From Termitomyces sp. T153 (Eukaryota; Basidiomycota; Agaricomycetes; Agaricales; Lyophyllaceae): 64,000 bases of DNA. The stretch lies in contig JACKQL020000009.1 in assembly GCA_018296165.2 (NCBI GenBank), positions 1,240,001 through 1,304,000 of the forward strand, written 5' to 3'. The translations under genes were made by a program, and so were the position numbers. This document shows, piece after piece, positions 1 to 13,103 of the stretch. Positions within the stretch are counted from its first letter, which is position 1. Each line of letters starts with the position of its first letter. Below the pieces are notes generated by a model. That model worked only from the letters and a program-made list of their open reading frames with translations, searched no databases and was not told the origin of the DNA.

Positions 1-250
1 CTTGCATCACAGAAATAAGCATATGCCAATTTCTCAGCCTCTGTCATGTCACCCACTCAATTACTGCTACTAAGAACTCAGGAGGAAACCAACAAACTCT
101 TGAGTCATCATGCCTGCATTGAAATTGCTATGATGACCTCACCCATTGGCTTCTTGTCATACTATCAGCTACCCTCAGCACACAACTACCATGAGATTAA
201 AAAGCATTGACTAAGCTTTGGTCTTGGTACACCACACACTGGCAGGATGA

Positions 251-308
251 TATAACATGGACTGTAATCACAGGCTAAGGTTAATATATCCAGAGCTGTA
301 ATCACAGG
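251..308. repeat. Inverted partner of 24057-24120 (possible subterminal repeat)
   Basis: This stretch contains CTGTAATCACAGG twice, separated by an ATATATCC core. Its reverse-complement counterpart lies at 24057-24120, where CTGTGATTACAG and GATATATC occur with similar spacing. The two arms match imperfectly over about 58 bases in inverted orientation. Such pairs can be the ends of a DNA transposon; the enclosed ~24 kb holds the KDZ and Plavaka transposases. Whether the two arms are ends of one element is inference. Confidence 0.35.
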
Positions 309-410
309 ACTGATTATTATATCAAAGTACTGCAATCCCTTGAATAGTGCCAAGCACCATCCTACAGTGACAACCTACTTTTCTTCATTGCTACTAACAA
401 CAACAGACAT

Positions 411-518
411 TGTTGAACTCTGCCCCTGTTGCACTCCTGCCCACTCTTTGATCATACCTTGGACTGTTGAACTCTGCCCCTGTCATGCTCCTGCCCACTC
501 TTTGATTGTACCTTGGAA
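411..518. repeat. Tandem repeat, 2 x 54 bp
   Basis: Two adjacent 54-bp units (411-464 and 465-518) share TGTTGAACTCTGCCCCTGT at their starts and GCCCACTCTTTGAT inside, with a few substitutions. No function is apparent. Confidence 0.8.
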
Positions 519-751
519 TGTGATGAGAATGCTGATTTCTTCTAATTCTTTGCAATTGATTAGCCATTTCTCATGATTCAGATTTCATATTTAAGAATTT
601 CTTTCCATTACAATCAAATACAGTGTTCTGTTAGAACAAGAAAGACAGAGAAACATATATAGAACAAAAATATCACTGCAGCTCATTAATTGTCCTTGAT
701 AGGAGCACCTGGTCCTGTCTGGATCAACTTAGGTAAGTTCTCCTAAGCCTC

Positions 752-3700
752 TCAACACATTGTCACAAGGGAATGCTGTAGAGCTGCCTGGCAATGGGCA
801 TATGCTTGCATGCCAGACTGAGTTTAGTCATCAAGGTCAAGTAAATAAGTTGTAGAAGCAATGGTGAGCCAGTGCTTTTCATGGTTGTTGAAGTACGCAA
901 GGACCCAGTGCATTTCCTCTTGCAGAGGAAGACATTTATTCTTCTTGAAACCAATGGGGCTGAGCTTGTGACTTGCACCATTCAATGTGCAGGGCTATTT
1001 GATTCATCAAAATTGGGCCTAGGCATTATAGAATTGTGTTTATGCTACTTACCTTCCTGTTTACCCTCTCCCTCAATAGCACTCCTGTTGGACATGAGGC
1101 AGATCCAGGAGAGGACCCACAAACCTTCTGCTTGGTTATCCTCCAGCAATGTGATGCCCCATATGTCATCATCACTCAACTCCCACAGTTCTTCTTCCCA
1201 TCCTACCTTGGCCAGAGCAGCACCAAGAATTAAGAGGGTGGCACAAACTCCCTTGTATTTCTTCTGTGCATTCTTAATTATCTGGGTGACTTTCTTGATA
1301 AGGGCAAGGCTACAGGTATTCATCCACTGGCTGCAGACAAGCTGATCCTTTGTCTTGTACATCTGAGACCTGAGGAGGATTGCACACCAAATCTTGTCCA
1401 GGCTGGCATGAGCTTGTGCAAAACAAAGTCAATACTCATAGTCCAGTAACTTGACATTGCAAGGCACCTTGTTGACAATGGCTGATGGGAGGTAGAGGTT
1501 GGCATTCACAGCAGAAAGTGGTTCATCACCACCAGTTTGTTTGTCTCTTGCGTGGAGTAGAGCCACACCCAGGATATAGAGTGCCTGGATGCTGGACCAA
1601 GCTTTGATTCTGCAATAAAGACAATTGCCACATTCAATCACCTTGGCATATTGGAGGTCTGTTGAGTGTGTGCCTAGAGCTTTTGCATCACTGCAAAGTG
1701 TCCTTCTAGCAAGTTGAGGTGATGTCAGTCTAAGCAAGAATGGCTGCTGCCACATGCACTGGTGATCTTCCAATTCTAATCCTTTGGCTATCAACCTGCT
1801 TGGCAATACATTGATGAATATGCTCTGTCATGCTGTCATGCAAGCTTGCTTCCTCTTGAGCCAATTCCAGATGGATGGCATTCTCAGTAATTTCTGGAGG
1901 AGAAAGATGGGCAGTCTTAAATTCAGAGATGAGTTCAGTTATACTCACTCATTAATTTAAAAGCAAATGGGTTTGGCCACCTTCTGTCTTGTTTCCAGGC
2001 TTGTACTCTCTGGGTCCATCTAATCATATTGTCCACAGCCAGCAAGTTGTCAAAGGCCTCCCAGGCTAAGACATGTGCTTGTTGGTGGTGTCCTTGACCT
2101 TCTGAACTAATGTCAAGGCTACAACAATTATCAGATGTGATCATGGCCAGGGAGACAAGTCATGTAGTTACCAATGGTTACAATTTTCCTCCAGTTGTAG
2201 TCGCCAAAATGGTCATCCAAGGTGTCTCAATGTATACCTGGGCCCATCTCTTTAGTACTGGCAGCAACAGCACTAATGGCAGCTCAGCCACACTCAGGAA
2301 CCTTGCCATCTGTTCATCCAACACCTGGAGAAAGATTGAAAGAGAAGTTCACTTGGCATTCAGGGCAATGAGCCTTAAGGTGGAACTTTGGAATCAGATA
2401 ACAGGGTGGGGGGTCATTTTGGAAATAGTTTGATGGATAGATATTGGAACAGTGCTTCTTGAGGTTCCTTCCCCATTGGCAGGCAATGTCATATGATAGT
2501 ACCAATAGATCAGGAGATAGATGTGATATACTTGATAAGGAAAAATAGTCCATGTTAACATAACTGTAGATAGAGTATCAGCAGGTGGGGGGGGGCATCA
2601 AAACTTTCTAGGAATGCTTACCATTCTCCCTTCTGTAGATCTCCAACTGAGATTGGGCACTTTATATCATGGTGTGCACATTCTTGCATCCACACCCTTC
2701 CCATCTCAGATGCTGGCTGACTTGATGGCATTGTGATTGTAGCAGGTGCTCACATTGTCTTTGACTTTGGAGCTGAACACCTCCAGATACCTCTTGAACT
2801 TTGTATTTTCAATGTAGTATGCATATCTGTGATTGAGCCCTAGATCAATGACATTGCTCAAAGTCTTGAGATGTTTAAGATGGAAATTGGCATCAATGCC
2901 AAGAAATAGGGCATGTAGCCACCTGAGGTAACTGGTCAGAAAAAAGCCTATTGCATCCAAATAAGCATGAACTGGGATTGTGCTGGCTCAGACTTCCAGT
3001 TTTAGGAAGATTGATGTCTGGCAGAGGACATGCATGACATAGAATAGCACATTCTCCTTCACTTGTTCCTTTTACACCTGTCTCAGCATGCCCATAACCA
3101 GCTCACTTCAGCATTCTCATGTGCCACCATATTCAGACTATGTGCATGAAGGAAACATAACAATCCTGTCACAAATAGAAATTGACATGTGTTGACTAGT
3201 AGAATCATAGTCCACTTACAGAGAGAGATGAAGTACCAGTGTTACATGTTAATCATGCAAAAGATTGGTAAAACTCAAAGGCAAAGAAAGAAGCTGAAAT
3301 TGGTCAAGAAGTTGGAACATTGCAGCTCTTTTTGGGTAAACAATGGTTGCCAGAGATAGGCTTGCATAAAGCAGCTGGATATTGCATGCAACTGAGGACA
3401 TGCAGTCACACTACTTGATGGTAACTCAATGAATCCTATTGATGTGGAGGACAATACATTCAATAGGGACAGGTTTTATGCAGTCTTCACTGGTGATGTG
3501 GCCAACCTGTATCTGGAGGCCAAGTGCCCTGAGATATGTACACATGAAGTAGCACACATGAAGTAGTGACCTGTCCACTCCTATACCAATCAGACCAGAC
3601 CAATGACCATTCCAGAAAATCTCACCTGAATCCAGTGGAACAGTAGAGTCAAATGACTTTGTAGCAGGCAATCAGCACAAAAGACCCTGGAATCCAGGCA

Positions 3701-4060
3701 GTCAATGCAATGGTACTTTGCTTCAACAGAGCATGATGCATAGCAAAGCAAGCTGTCATAAGCCTCATAGAAAAGCACTTCATGTACGTAGATATTGATT
3801 TGTTCATGCCATTCAAGTAAAGAATGGTCCTACAGTGCTGAGGATCAGCAAAATGGCATGCAGATTACTGCAAAAAAAGATACCATCATGTTTGTTCTCC
3901 ACTGCCAAACAGGTGCAACAACTTCTTCAGGTACAATTTGATCAAAGGAAAACTCAACATCCTCTGCATTGTGAAGAACAAGATCTCCTGGATTAGTCAT
4001 CCAGAGATAGGAGAAGTCAGGCTCAGGCTCAGCAATGTGTGGTTGTTTGGAAGGGGCTGC
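752..4060 (-). pseudogene. KDZ transposase with CxC2 cysteine cluster, decayed
   Basis: This is a KDZ (Kyakuja-Dileera-Zisupton) family transposase in fragments, read from about 4060 down to a TGA at 752-754. In order: an acidic N-terminal part (about 4050-3850); the CxC2-like cysteine cluster (3780-3590: CYASC, CIDC, CADC then H); the segment with WNGHW and LGLQIQVGH (to about 3440); the LFLGIDANF block (2960-2700) with the first catalytic Asp; a 58-bp intron; SYDIACQW (second Asp) and IPKFHLKAHCPECQ (2553-2320); then the region expected to carry the catalytic Glu, where stops and substitutions fall; and a long helical C-terminus to 752. Many stops are CGA to TGA or TGG to TGA changes and the Glu appears lost, so the protein is inactive. 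The N-terminal boundary is uncertain. Confidence 0.85.
2564..2621 (-). other. Intron in the KDZ transposase relic
   Basis: GTAAGC at the 5' side (2621-2616) and CTACAG at the 3' side (2564 end) bound a 58-bp interval. Removing it joins the block ending DLQKGE to the block beginning YVNMDYF in one frame, as expected in KDZ proteins. The codon spanning the junction is TGT, probably from CGT (Arg), a CpG to TpG change. The pyrimidine tract holds an 11-base C run on the coding strand. Confidence 0.7.
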
Positions 4061-7000
4061 TGAGACCTCAAGTATAATGTGCCACCAGACAGAAAGTCCC
4101 TGGCTTGTGACATTGTATGTTGTGTTCCACTGAGCTAGAGTAGGTGGAATTGCTCTGGCTAAGTGAGAAGCTGGTTCAACAAAGACGTCTTCATGGTCCT
4201 AAATGTGACAATTGCAAGAATCTTGTGATGACATTGCTCAAAACTTGACAAGCTCTACTTAGTAGGTCCCTTCTTATAGGCATGCTTGAGAAATAATAAA
4301 TTTGTGCACAAGGGCCAAGATGATTTAAACTCACCAAGATGATCTCCACTTGCTGAACAAATGGCCTTGCAGGTAGTTTGCATACCTGAGCAAAAAAAAT
4401 GATCATGAGCACACAGTCCACCTGTTTTGAGTAAAGACAGACTCACCTGCTCCCTGCAAAGCTTTGTTCAAATAGCAAGTGTTGAGGAAGCTTTGTTGAG
4501 GAAGAGGGAGAAAAAGCTGCTGGCTGAAAGGAAAGGAACTGAGGTGCATGCCACCAGCACTTTGGTTGATTCAGTTTTCTGACATTGGCACCTGGAATCC
4601 AATTGTCAGGACATCATTATCAGATCAAGAAAAAGGATGGCACAGCTGGCTGAGGGCAGGAGTCTTGGTTGAGGCTGGACTGAGAATTACATGATGTATT
4701 AAACAATATGGCTGAGTGCAATTCAACTCTGCCATATGCACAAGTTTGCTCACAGCCTATTTGAAAGCCTGATTTGAACAAGCTTGTTTGAACATGGAAC
4801 AAGGGTGGAGGGATTTATGTGTCTGGTGAGAAAATATGTAAGTATCTTTAAGTTATGACATGGAATGAGAGTGGAGGGATTTATGTGTCTGGAAAGAAAA
4901 TATATCATATGTTACTCACAATGCTTTAATTGATGAGAACTTCTTGCAATATTTGGTCAGATCACACCATGCCCACAATTGACAGTTATAAAGGTTTATT
5001 GTATTGAATGTTAAGCTTTGAAAATCAAAGGTGCAACACAATAATAAGAATTACAAACAAATTTGTACAGAAATACATTGAAGGAGCAGGTCAGTAAATC
5101 TAATTATGTATCAGGTAATTCATGGAACTTCCACTGGATGAATAGGTATGTTTCAATTTGAGAAATCCCCTGTTGCCATACTTCCTTCTGGACTCAGTAT
5201 GGCTGCCCTCTCCTCTGGTGTGATTACAACATCATACTGTTGACCTTGCAGATAGTAATGGTCTTGGGCATGGATGAGGTAGTCATTCTGCTAGGTGTTC
5301 AATCCTGAGTCAGTTTTGAGCACAAAGTTAAGTAGAGGAGGTGAGCTTACTTGGACCTCTCAATCAGCTGAAACTGTGAACAAGCTCTTCTGATCATTGT
5401 ACTTCCAATGCTTGTAGCCTTGGCCAAACCATGCTCTATGCCAGTGTATCTTCTCTTGAAGCTTCTAGAAGTGCATGTTAGAAAGGATTCCATGAATGTG
5501 ACATATTGACTCACTTTGAATGTTTTTTCCTCATAGAACTAGTGATGATCAGAGTCAATGCAACCCTCATCATTGTCAAGTCCATTGAGGAGACTGGTGG
5601 GAAACCAATCAAACCAGACAGATTTGAGTAGATCAAAAAATATATCTATTTCCTTTTTGGAGGCTGCATAGCAATAGATGGGGGCAATGTATTTCATGAA
5701 TCTGTCCATATCAGGAGTAGCTTTCCAAGAATTGACAACATTGAGGCTCTTCTGTTGAGCATCCTCACTGCCAAGAGTGTGAGCACAAGTACTTGCTGAA
5801 TGAGGCATCAAACTTCATAAATAGATTTACAATCATGATCATAAATAATAAAATCAGAAATTCACCAGAGTCAGAGGTGAGTATCTTGCAATTGATCAAG
5901 GACACAGGGGAAAGAAAAATCCTTGCATTGCTAAAATCAACCCTGACAATACAAGCCCAAACACTTGTTCTGGGCTTCTGATTGTGCCAAACTCCAAATA
6001 GTCAAAAGTTGCAAAAGTGTAGGACTCCAGAGCTAGTCACAGCAGTCTAGTGATACATGTAAATGCATTTTCTATACCCAAGAATGATCTCTGAACAAAC
6101 TATCACAAAACACTGGGAGTTCAAGCTGTAATTGAAATGGTCAAACAAAACTCAAAAGATCAAGGAATCTGAGCTTGATTCTTAGTGTGAACCAACTTTG
6201 ACTCTCTTCCCAATGCCTTGCAAGAAGCTATATTTCACTCAAGAGGAGAAACAAGCTGCTAATGATGCCAAGAGTCTCTAGAGCTACTACAAGTATGTTA
6301 ATTGAAGTAAAAACTCAAGTGATATTGACAAGTTTCTATTAGAAATAAAGGGAAGGTTCTATTTGCCACCAACATAAATACCAAAGGAATAAGAGACAGT
6401 TCATTGGAAGACTTGACTCTAAGTATGCATTGCTAATTCTATGTGCATCTATAGCACACAGATGGTGGAAGAACCAAAAGAAAATGTTTCTATAAAACAC
6501 CTTTCAAGAAAACAATTGATGGAATTGTCTTCATAAGGAAACCAACATGAAATCTGAACTTATCCTTATTATCTATTATGTTTCCAGGAAAGCTGACAAG
6601 CAAAATCTGACAGCATGGTGCTGCACCCATAATGATATTGAACTCTGGTTCATGAACTTTATTGAACAGCCACAAACCACATATGTTGAGTTGATCTTTT
6701 GGAAGCACATACCTCATCCAAGCAAGAATGAGATTGACAGGGCCTATACTTCTGTTCATGAATTTGAGAAGGAGATGGCATCTTTCCAAGCCAAGATTTT
6801 GCAATTTGAAGGGTTGGGGATGGAATAAAAAACCTGTGAGAAAATGTCACAAGATATTCACCATGTGGTTAGCTGGTTGGAGGACTTACAGACCATAGTA
6901 CTCATGAAGCCTCTTGATGTGCTGGTGACCCTGGACAGAACTAGAAGCCTTGCATATCAATTACAATAGATTATTCACCCCATGCCAAACTAATGAGCTG

Positions 7001-8445
7001 GTAAACCTGCACAGAACTGAAAGCCTTGCATATCAATTATGACCCTGCACCAAATAAAAAGTCCCATATTTGATTCAAATATATTATTCACTTTGTGCAC
7101 ATGTGCACATGGAAGGATTAATAATAAGCATAGTAATAGATTCACTGGTAAATATTACATGAAAGCAATAGGAAGTACAACAATCAACACATGTACCTCA
7201 ATGCCAATGTTGGCCTTGCTGCCTAAAGAACAACCCCAACAGCACCAGGAATAACACTAGAAGCAGCCAATGCTGCAATTGCAGTGGTCTGAGTCTTGTG
7301 GTGACAGCTCATACCTGTGCCACCTGAGGTGATGGGGTTGACTAAATGGCTAAAAAAGGATTAGAGCAATGCAATATAGCAATGAGAAGTATTCTGCACA
7401 GGCCTTGGAACAAACTGACTTGCCATCCAACAGTTAACATATACCACCAATTGTCAACACCACCAATAGCAGAGTTGGTTGCAGAGAGACATGCAGCACA
7501 GGTGTGGGGACAAGTGATGGCAGGAGTACTGATGGGAGCACTGAAGGAGGCACTTGGTATATCTGAGACATACAATGTCAATGAACTAAAAATGTACTAT
7601 TGAGCTGCTCACATACCCTGTGTGGCTTCAATTGCATCTGCAGCAGCAGCTAAAGTGACATCAGTGGAGTCAATCTCAGAGTCAGAATCAGACACATCAA
7701 TATATGGGAGGCCCTCTTAAATTGGGCAGGCATGGCAACAGAGATGAGAGTGGGATTTGGGACAGAGGTTGGGCTGTTGCAGCCTGCATCAGCAACTAGA
7801 GCAGTGGCAGCAGTACAAAGCAGAACCTGTGGGCTAGAGACTGCTGCAAGGTATTTAGCTTCAGGAAAAAATCACAATAGAGGATTGATGCACCAAAAGT
7901 AGCTTTAGAAGCAAAACTGCTGAAGGCTACTCAATGAAATAATGAGAATTGGTGTGTGCTGTGAAGATGACAAAACTCACAATTAGAAGCATGCTCTGCA
8001 ATGTCACAGTAGACTTCAAGATTACTGGGGCAAGGGAAATGCATTGAAAATCTGCCCTCTACATTTAAAGACATGAGTGAAATAAACTATTAATGGAGTT
8101 GGAGCTTACTGCCAGTGTTCCAAGTAATGCCAAGCTGATGGAACATGTTGACAACAGCATCAACAGAGATTGGGATCTGAGTCTCAGAGGCAAGTTGAAC
8201 TATGTGGGATATGTGATTAATAATCAGACTTTGGTGTGTTCAAATGTACTGATTGTTTATCACAAATATATATGTACTTCAGCCACATTTAATTGCTATA
8301 CAGCTATCCTGGGATCCTTAGTTCGTGTAGGTCTGCCTGCAAGGTAGAGGGCAACTTGAGTGTTGGCATCAAAAATTAGGCTCCTGAGCTCATTGTAAGT
8401 AGCTGGTCATATTATGTTCAGGATCACTATTGATTGGTTATTCAG
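4061..8445. other. CpG-poor stretch without a recognisable gene
   Basis: Only short open frames are seen, for example 5811-5539 on the minus strand (90 codons, DRFMKYIAPIYCYAASKKEI) and 6547-6828 on the plus strand (93 codons, ending in a charged helix-like segment). None carries a motif I can assign. I looked for the paired HxD/H iron-binding pattern of TET/JBP dioxygenases, which are known companions of KDZ elements, and did not find it. Base composition matches the surrounding decayed transposons, so this is probably eroded cargo or older insertions. Confidence 0.4.
6921..7098. repeat. Degenerate tandem repeat, period about 78 bp
   Basis: CTAGAAGCCTTGCATATCAA (6941-6960) recurs almost exactly at about 7017-7036, with matching flanks (GCTGGTGACCCTG versus GCTGGTAAACCTG). 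A weaker third unit starts at 7041 (GACCCTGCACC) and again ends in a TATTATTCAC block. No gene or known element is associated. Confidence 0.6.
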
Positions 8446-9638
8446 ATGCCACCTCCAAGGTGGACTACACAAGAGCAAACAAAGTTTCTGTTGTCATGGA
8501 TAGGCAAATTCACAGAACATCAAAACAACGATACTTTGTACACTTTCTTGCCTTATATTGAGAATGAATGGAATGTACAATGACCCATCAGAAATACTTC
8601 CATTGAGCAGGACCATTCCAATGAATTGAATCCAGATTGACTGCTACTTGAAGGGAATAAGGGTGCCAATGTTGTTCAGTTAAACAAGGTTTAGTTCTAC
8701 TAATACATAATCAAACAGTTAATTCTAATTGGTGGTCAGTGATTGCATTCTTGGTTCAACAACAACAGCAAGAGTCAGAAGAAGCCTTCTCTAAAGACAA
8801 ATATCACTTCTCTTCCTGGTGTGGCCATGCATGTCAAGCAGCCTGCCAAAATCTGGGCATCTAGGTTCTACAAAGAAAAGGTTCAAGAGAAAGTACAAGC
8901 TGAGTATAAGGCCAAAGGGATTGCTTCCAACAAAGCACTCCCAGTCATCAAACACCACATGAAGGAGGGTTTCAAAGCTGAGCCAGAACATATCCAGCAA
9001 GAGATCTTAGCAGAATCTGCAGCCCTCAAGGAGGCTGCAAAAACAAAGAGGATGAATACAGCAGATCCAACCCCTGGATCATATGCTAAGTAAGTGTTTA
9101 TTTACCTGACTGCATTGATTTTTACCAAAAATTTGTCAGAGCTATCTCTTATGTCTCAGACAAATCTTATGGCTTTCTAAATATGCAGCATGAGAGAACA
9201 GGGGGGACATGGATGTTGTTAAGGGGTGGACCTGATCCCTGTCATGGAGGGAAGTTTTAAACAGTCATGTAAATGCCAGGCTTTACTGACAATATATTAG
9301 TTGTCAAGGCTGGAAAAAATCATTTAGGCCACAACTTTGGTGCTGCCCATGCCACCTTCTATGAATCAGTCCTCAATCCTTTTGCAGCATTTGTAAAGAG
9401 TACATTCCATGAGTCTCAACCTATCTTATATTGATAGAGCAGTTACATTACTCTTAGCAGCTGAAGTAAGTACAGCATGCAGTCTTCAACATGAAGCACT
9501 TGGCCAGGTTGACATTGAGTCAGCAGAACTCAAGAGCTTGGATGACCGAACCAGTGATATGTCTGATATGGATTTAGTGCCAATGCTTCCGAACTCATCT
9601 CCAATATCAAGCATGTCTTCTTTGTTTTGCTTGGTACC

Positions 9639-9643
9639 TCCTC
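9639..9643. repeat. Target-site duplication, left copy (TCCTC)
   Basis: The 5 bases TCCTC directly before the solo LTR are repeated directly after it at 10074-10078. A 5-bp duplication is the expected mark of Gypsy-type integration. Confidence 0.75.
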
Positions 9644-10073
9644 TGTAAGGGCAACCTCTGGAGGCTGTGGCTCAATCACACAACTGGCAAAGGGAGATTC
9701 AAAGTTTATTCAGCATAGTGCAGTGTCTACAAGCTTAACGACACACCTGGCAAAGGGAGACTCAAAGAGAACAAGTTTGAGGATCCCCAATGCCAGTGTT
9801 CAGAAAATTTACTGGAAGTCACATGACCAAAGCACATGCATCAACAAATTAGCAGATCACATGATTGTATACCAAGTCACATGCATCAGCAAAGAGGCAA
9901 CACTTGTCTGAATTATGGACAGAGAACTAGTGCAGCCTGAGGGCTGAAACTAGAACCAATAGATAAGGAAAAGGAAGGAGAATGAAGGAAAACTATAATG
10001 GAAAATTATAATGGAGGAGATCTGACAAGAACTGGAGGAGGAGAAGGGGAAACAAGTGGAACATCTCCTGACA
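9644..10073 (-). repeat. Solo LTR related to the chromovirus LTR
   Basis: It starts TGTAAGGGCAACCTCTGGAG and ends CTCCTGACA, giving TG...CA ends over 430 bp, flanked by TCCTC on both sides. The first part is clearly related to the LTR at 13109-13475, which has the same start TGTAAGGGCAAC and the shared blocks CAAAGAGAACAAGT and GAGGATCCCC; the middle diverges. As in that LTR, a short block (here GGCAAAGGGAGA followed by TCAAAG) occurs twice inside. No internal retrotransposon sequence accompanies it, so it most likely arose by LTR-LTR recombination. Strand is assigned by analogy with the full element. Confidence 0.75.
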
Positions 10074-10926
10074 TCCTCTGCCAAATGGCTCTGCACCTCC
10101 TTCACCACTTGCAATACCCCTCAACCCATCTCCTCCACCAAGCTGTTTGACTCTGTGCCTCCTCTGGCAAATGCAAGGCCCTCCAACTTGTCACATCTAC
10201 CAGGCATGTCTTCTCTGCCAAACTTCACACCTCCTCCACCAAACACAACCCTGAACTCATAATGCCTCTGCCTGACACAGCCACCACATCTGGTGCATTC
10301 CTGCCACTTCTGAATGCATACAACCCCCTGAATTTGATGATTGATCCAGTTCTCTATGGTCTGATGCCTCCAAGCATCTCTGAACTCACTAATGCAGGAT
10401 ATTTGTTGTTGATGCCTCTAAGTGTTCCTGAACTCACCAATGCAGCTCCAACAGATGAAGTTCCTACCTTATTTTTTGCTCTAGTGACAGACATCAATGG
10501 TGGATCTTTTGTGTTTCTAGATAACTTCTTTGTGGATGAGCATCCTTTCCCCCACCTTTGATTGCACCATCACCCACCAGGTCTGTCTCACTGCTCCAGA
10601 AATGGAGCAAACTTGCTCCACATGCTAGCAAGCTAGCTCAACCACTGGCAGCCACACCAATTAGCCAGCTACAATCCAAGTCCATGCCAAAACTCTGTGC
10701 AAAGCAAAGACCCAGGAGGCAGGCTCCCATGCCAATTATAGACACAATGTTACATGGCCCGCATGCTCAAAAGCCATCTACCAGGAAAGAAGTCATGCCC
10801 CTGACTGTTGATGAAAATGGGAAGCCAACCTTTGATGTGAATTGGAATTCCATCACAGGTGCAGTCATGGGTAAGTGCCAGAGAAGCAAGGAGAACATGT
10901 TGAGTGCAAAGAAGCCAAGGAAGTAG

Positions 10927-11770
10927 GCAGCCTTACATCTTTGCAGTGCATGTAATCTTGAATTAGTGATTCCATACAATTGTCTTGATGTACCAGTGAA
11001 ATTTCTTGGACTGATTCAATGCAGAAGCTTTCAGTCTTGATTCTCAAACATCACATGTGTTGATACCTTGTTTGATTGATTGTTTGATTTCATGGCCTCA
11101 GTAGTTGGATAGTATAATCATGATAGATTGATGTGTAGGACACAAAAATACTAAGATGCTACATGGTTATCCAATATGTTTGAGCACCCACTATTTCATT
11201 CATGGAATGTCAAATTGAAAATGTTTTGAGAAACTGCTATTCATGGAATGTCAGATCACACATCAGTAAAATGGAGGGGGTGTCTCTAGAACCTTTTGTG
11301 TCTTCTGAGAGATGTCAAAGCACATAAAGATGTTTGAGGCACAAGAGATATCATGTCTCACAGATTCCATCCTCAATTTTTCCACAAGGCTTTGGAATTC
11401 CTGTAGATCATGGTGTCTTCAAAAGGCTCTCCTAAAGATACTCAAAAAGCTCTCAGTATTCTCCAAATAACTTAAAATAGTTTTAGATAGTTCCTTGAAT
11501 ACCACTTTCCTCAGGTACCAACAACAAATTGTGTACAATTATACCCAAATGAATAGAAACCAACCACCATAAACCCATCTTCCATGTCCATACCCAGAAA
11601 ATATACTGCAATACTAGCAGAAGCATCACAAGATGATGAGCATGCTGACTGTTCTGGTTCATGTCCAAATGGCAGCCTCTGGTGTCATGTTCAACTGTTG
11701 CTGTCATCATCAATATGAAGCAAAGTGCTTGACCACATTGGAAGTCATTTTGCCAATGTCTTCATCACTA
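10927..11770. other. Spacer between two convergent ORF relics
   Basis: No gene is recognised. Two short direct repeats occur: CATTCATGGAATGTCAAATTGAAAATG (about 11199) and the related ATTCATGGAATGTCAGATC (about 11239). A minus-strand frame at 11713-11483 has no motif and is probably spurious or the tail of the next relic. Confidence 0.4.
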
Positions 11771-13103
11771 TCATAATCTACAAATTGCATGGTCAGAGAT
11801 GTTTGCAACAACTCTAAAGAGGAACTCACCATTGATGTTGCATTGATCTTCATAGCCCTCATCCAATAGGTTGCTGTCTGAAACAAGAATAAACTCCTTT
11901 ATATCATGTGTGGAATCAGGTTTAGAATCACTCATGTATAAAAGACTCTGCAATTTCCTGCACCAGCTGGTCTTTGACAGTTTTAGAAGGACCTCATGCA
12001 CATCATAGAGAATTTGCTTTCAATGTTTTATTTGCAAGTTCTTGACAGGTGCTATCCATCATGATGCACATGGGTTGAACTTGTTAGCCATCCACCCACC
12101 CTGTGTGCACTGATGTATTGTGGTGTCACTGTAATTGTCATATGAGAAATCACCACATTGTGAGGTGTCTACTTGACAATAGCCATCATTGATGTATTCC
12201 TTTAGAGCATGCTCAACCTGGTCAGGCAGAGTGATCAGAGATAGATAGTATCCAAACAAGAGAAATCTATTACAGCTTGAAGAGCAAGGATAAGTACTCC
12301 CACAGGCATATCCTTGGGATTCTGAGCATCTGGCACACAGACAAAAGAGAGGTGAGCCTTAGCCAAGGTATGAACAGTGAATGGTGATTCACAAAACCCC
12401 TAGGAACATCATGTGTAAGAAGTCAGTAATTAGGTATGACACATGTACTCATTTCCATCAACACCCATCCTCCCCATCAACACACCTTCTGAACTGATAT
12501 AAAGCAGTTTCTTTGCCCTCCTAACCTTTCCAATCTAACCACTATTCAACTGCATAATGACAGGCCTCAGGGCTGTCAAATTGGTACTGGTTGTCTTTGT
12601 CATCAAAGAACTCCTTCAATACACTGCAGGTGGCACTTGCAAAGCCATTATACCAGCTTTGAAGATGATAAGAGACCTATCATTGTATATCATAGCCAGG
12701 ATGATAGAATAAAAGAAGTAAAGTGCCTACAATACTATGCCAAACATCTCTGCTTTTGACTACATAAGTTCCATGCTTGTACACAGAGTCAATGATCATT
12801 TGAAGTTTGGCTGATGACAGGTTGGACCATGGTGCAAGAGTACCAGCCTTTTTCTTTACAAGAGGACTGCCCTTGTCAGTGAGTTTCTCAGCTGTGCCAG
12901 TGAGTAAGTGATGAAGATTCCATTTCCCCTCACTACCATGGAGTTCTGTCAATGTCACCACATGTTTACTTGGTACAATCTTAACAATAGACTGTGACAG
13001 CAACTGTGTGTTAAAAATGTGAGTAAATCAACAAATCTGTGCATACCACAAGATCCTGATTCAAATTAGTGTGAGTTGCTATCCCCAATTTTCTGATTGC
13101 AGA

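Larger units (their letters stand above)
1..751. other. Flank of the KDZ element, no gene seen
   Basis: No convincing coding sequence is visible between the window start and the stop of the KDZ transposase. The stretch is CpG-poor, like the element that follows. It holds a two-copy tandem repeat and two copies of the motif CTGTAATCACAGG (262-274 and 296-308), described separately. The open frames here are short and have no recognisable motif. Confidence 0.5.
8446..10926 (+). pseudogene. Transposon-associated ORF, homeodomain-like start, split by solo LTR
   Basis: The ATG at 8446 opens a segment beginning PPPRWTTQEQTKFLLSWIGK, which reads like a Myb/homeodomain-type helix region. Further blocks in order are WFNNNSKSQKK (8743 on), a helical Lys/Glu-rich part to 9093, a possible intron starting GTAAGTG, a decayed GGP-containing block (about 9190-9400), an acidic block (9409-9643), a Pro/Ser-rich region (10079-10560) and a basic C-terminus ending KKPRK at 10926. 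From memory of basidiomycete genomes this layout recurs as an unnamed repeat-associated protein; I cannot verify that here. In-frame stops and frame changes show it is broken, and a 430-bp solo LTR (9644-10073) sits inside it. Function unknown; DNA binding is inferred only from the helix-rich start and basic end. Confidence 0.55.

Noticed and set aside
4061..8445. A TET/JBP dioxygenase gene next to the KDZ transposase
   Set aside because: This pairing is known in basidiomycetes, but no HxD...H iron-binding pattern or other conserved block was found on either strand of the region.
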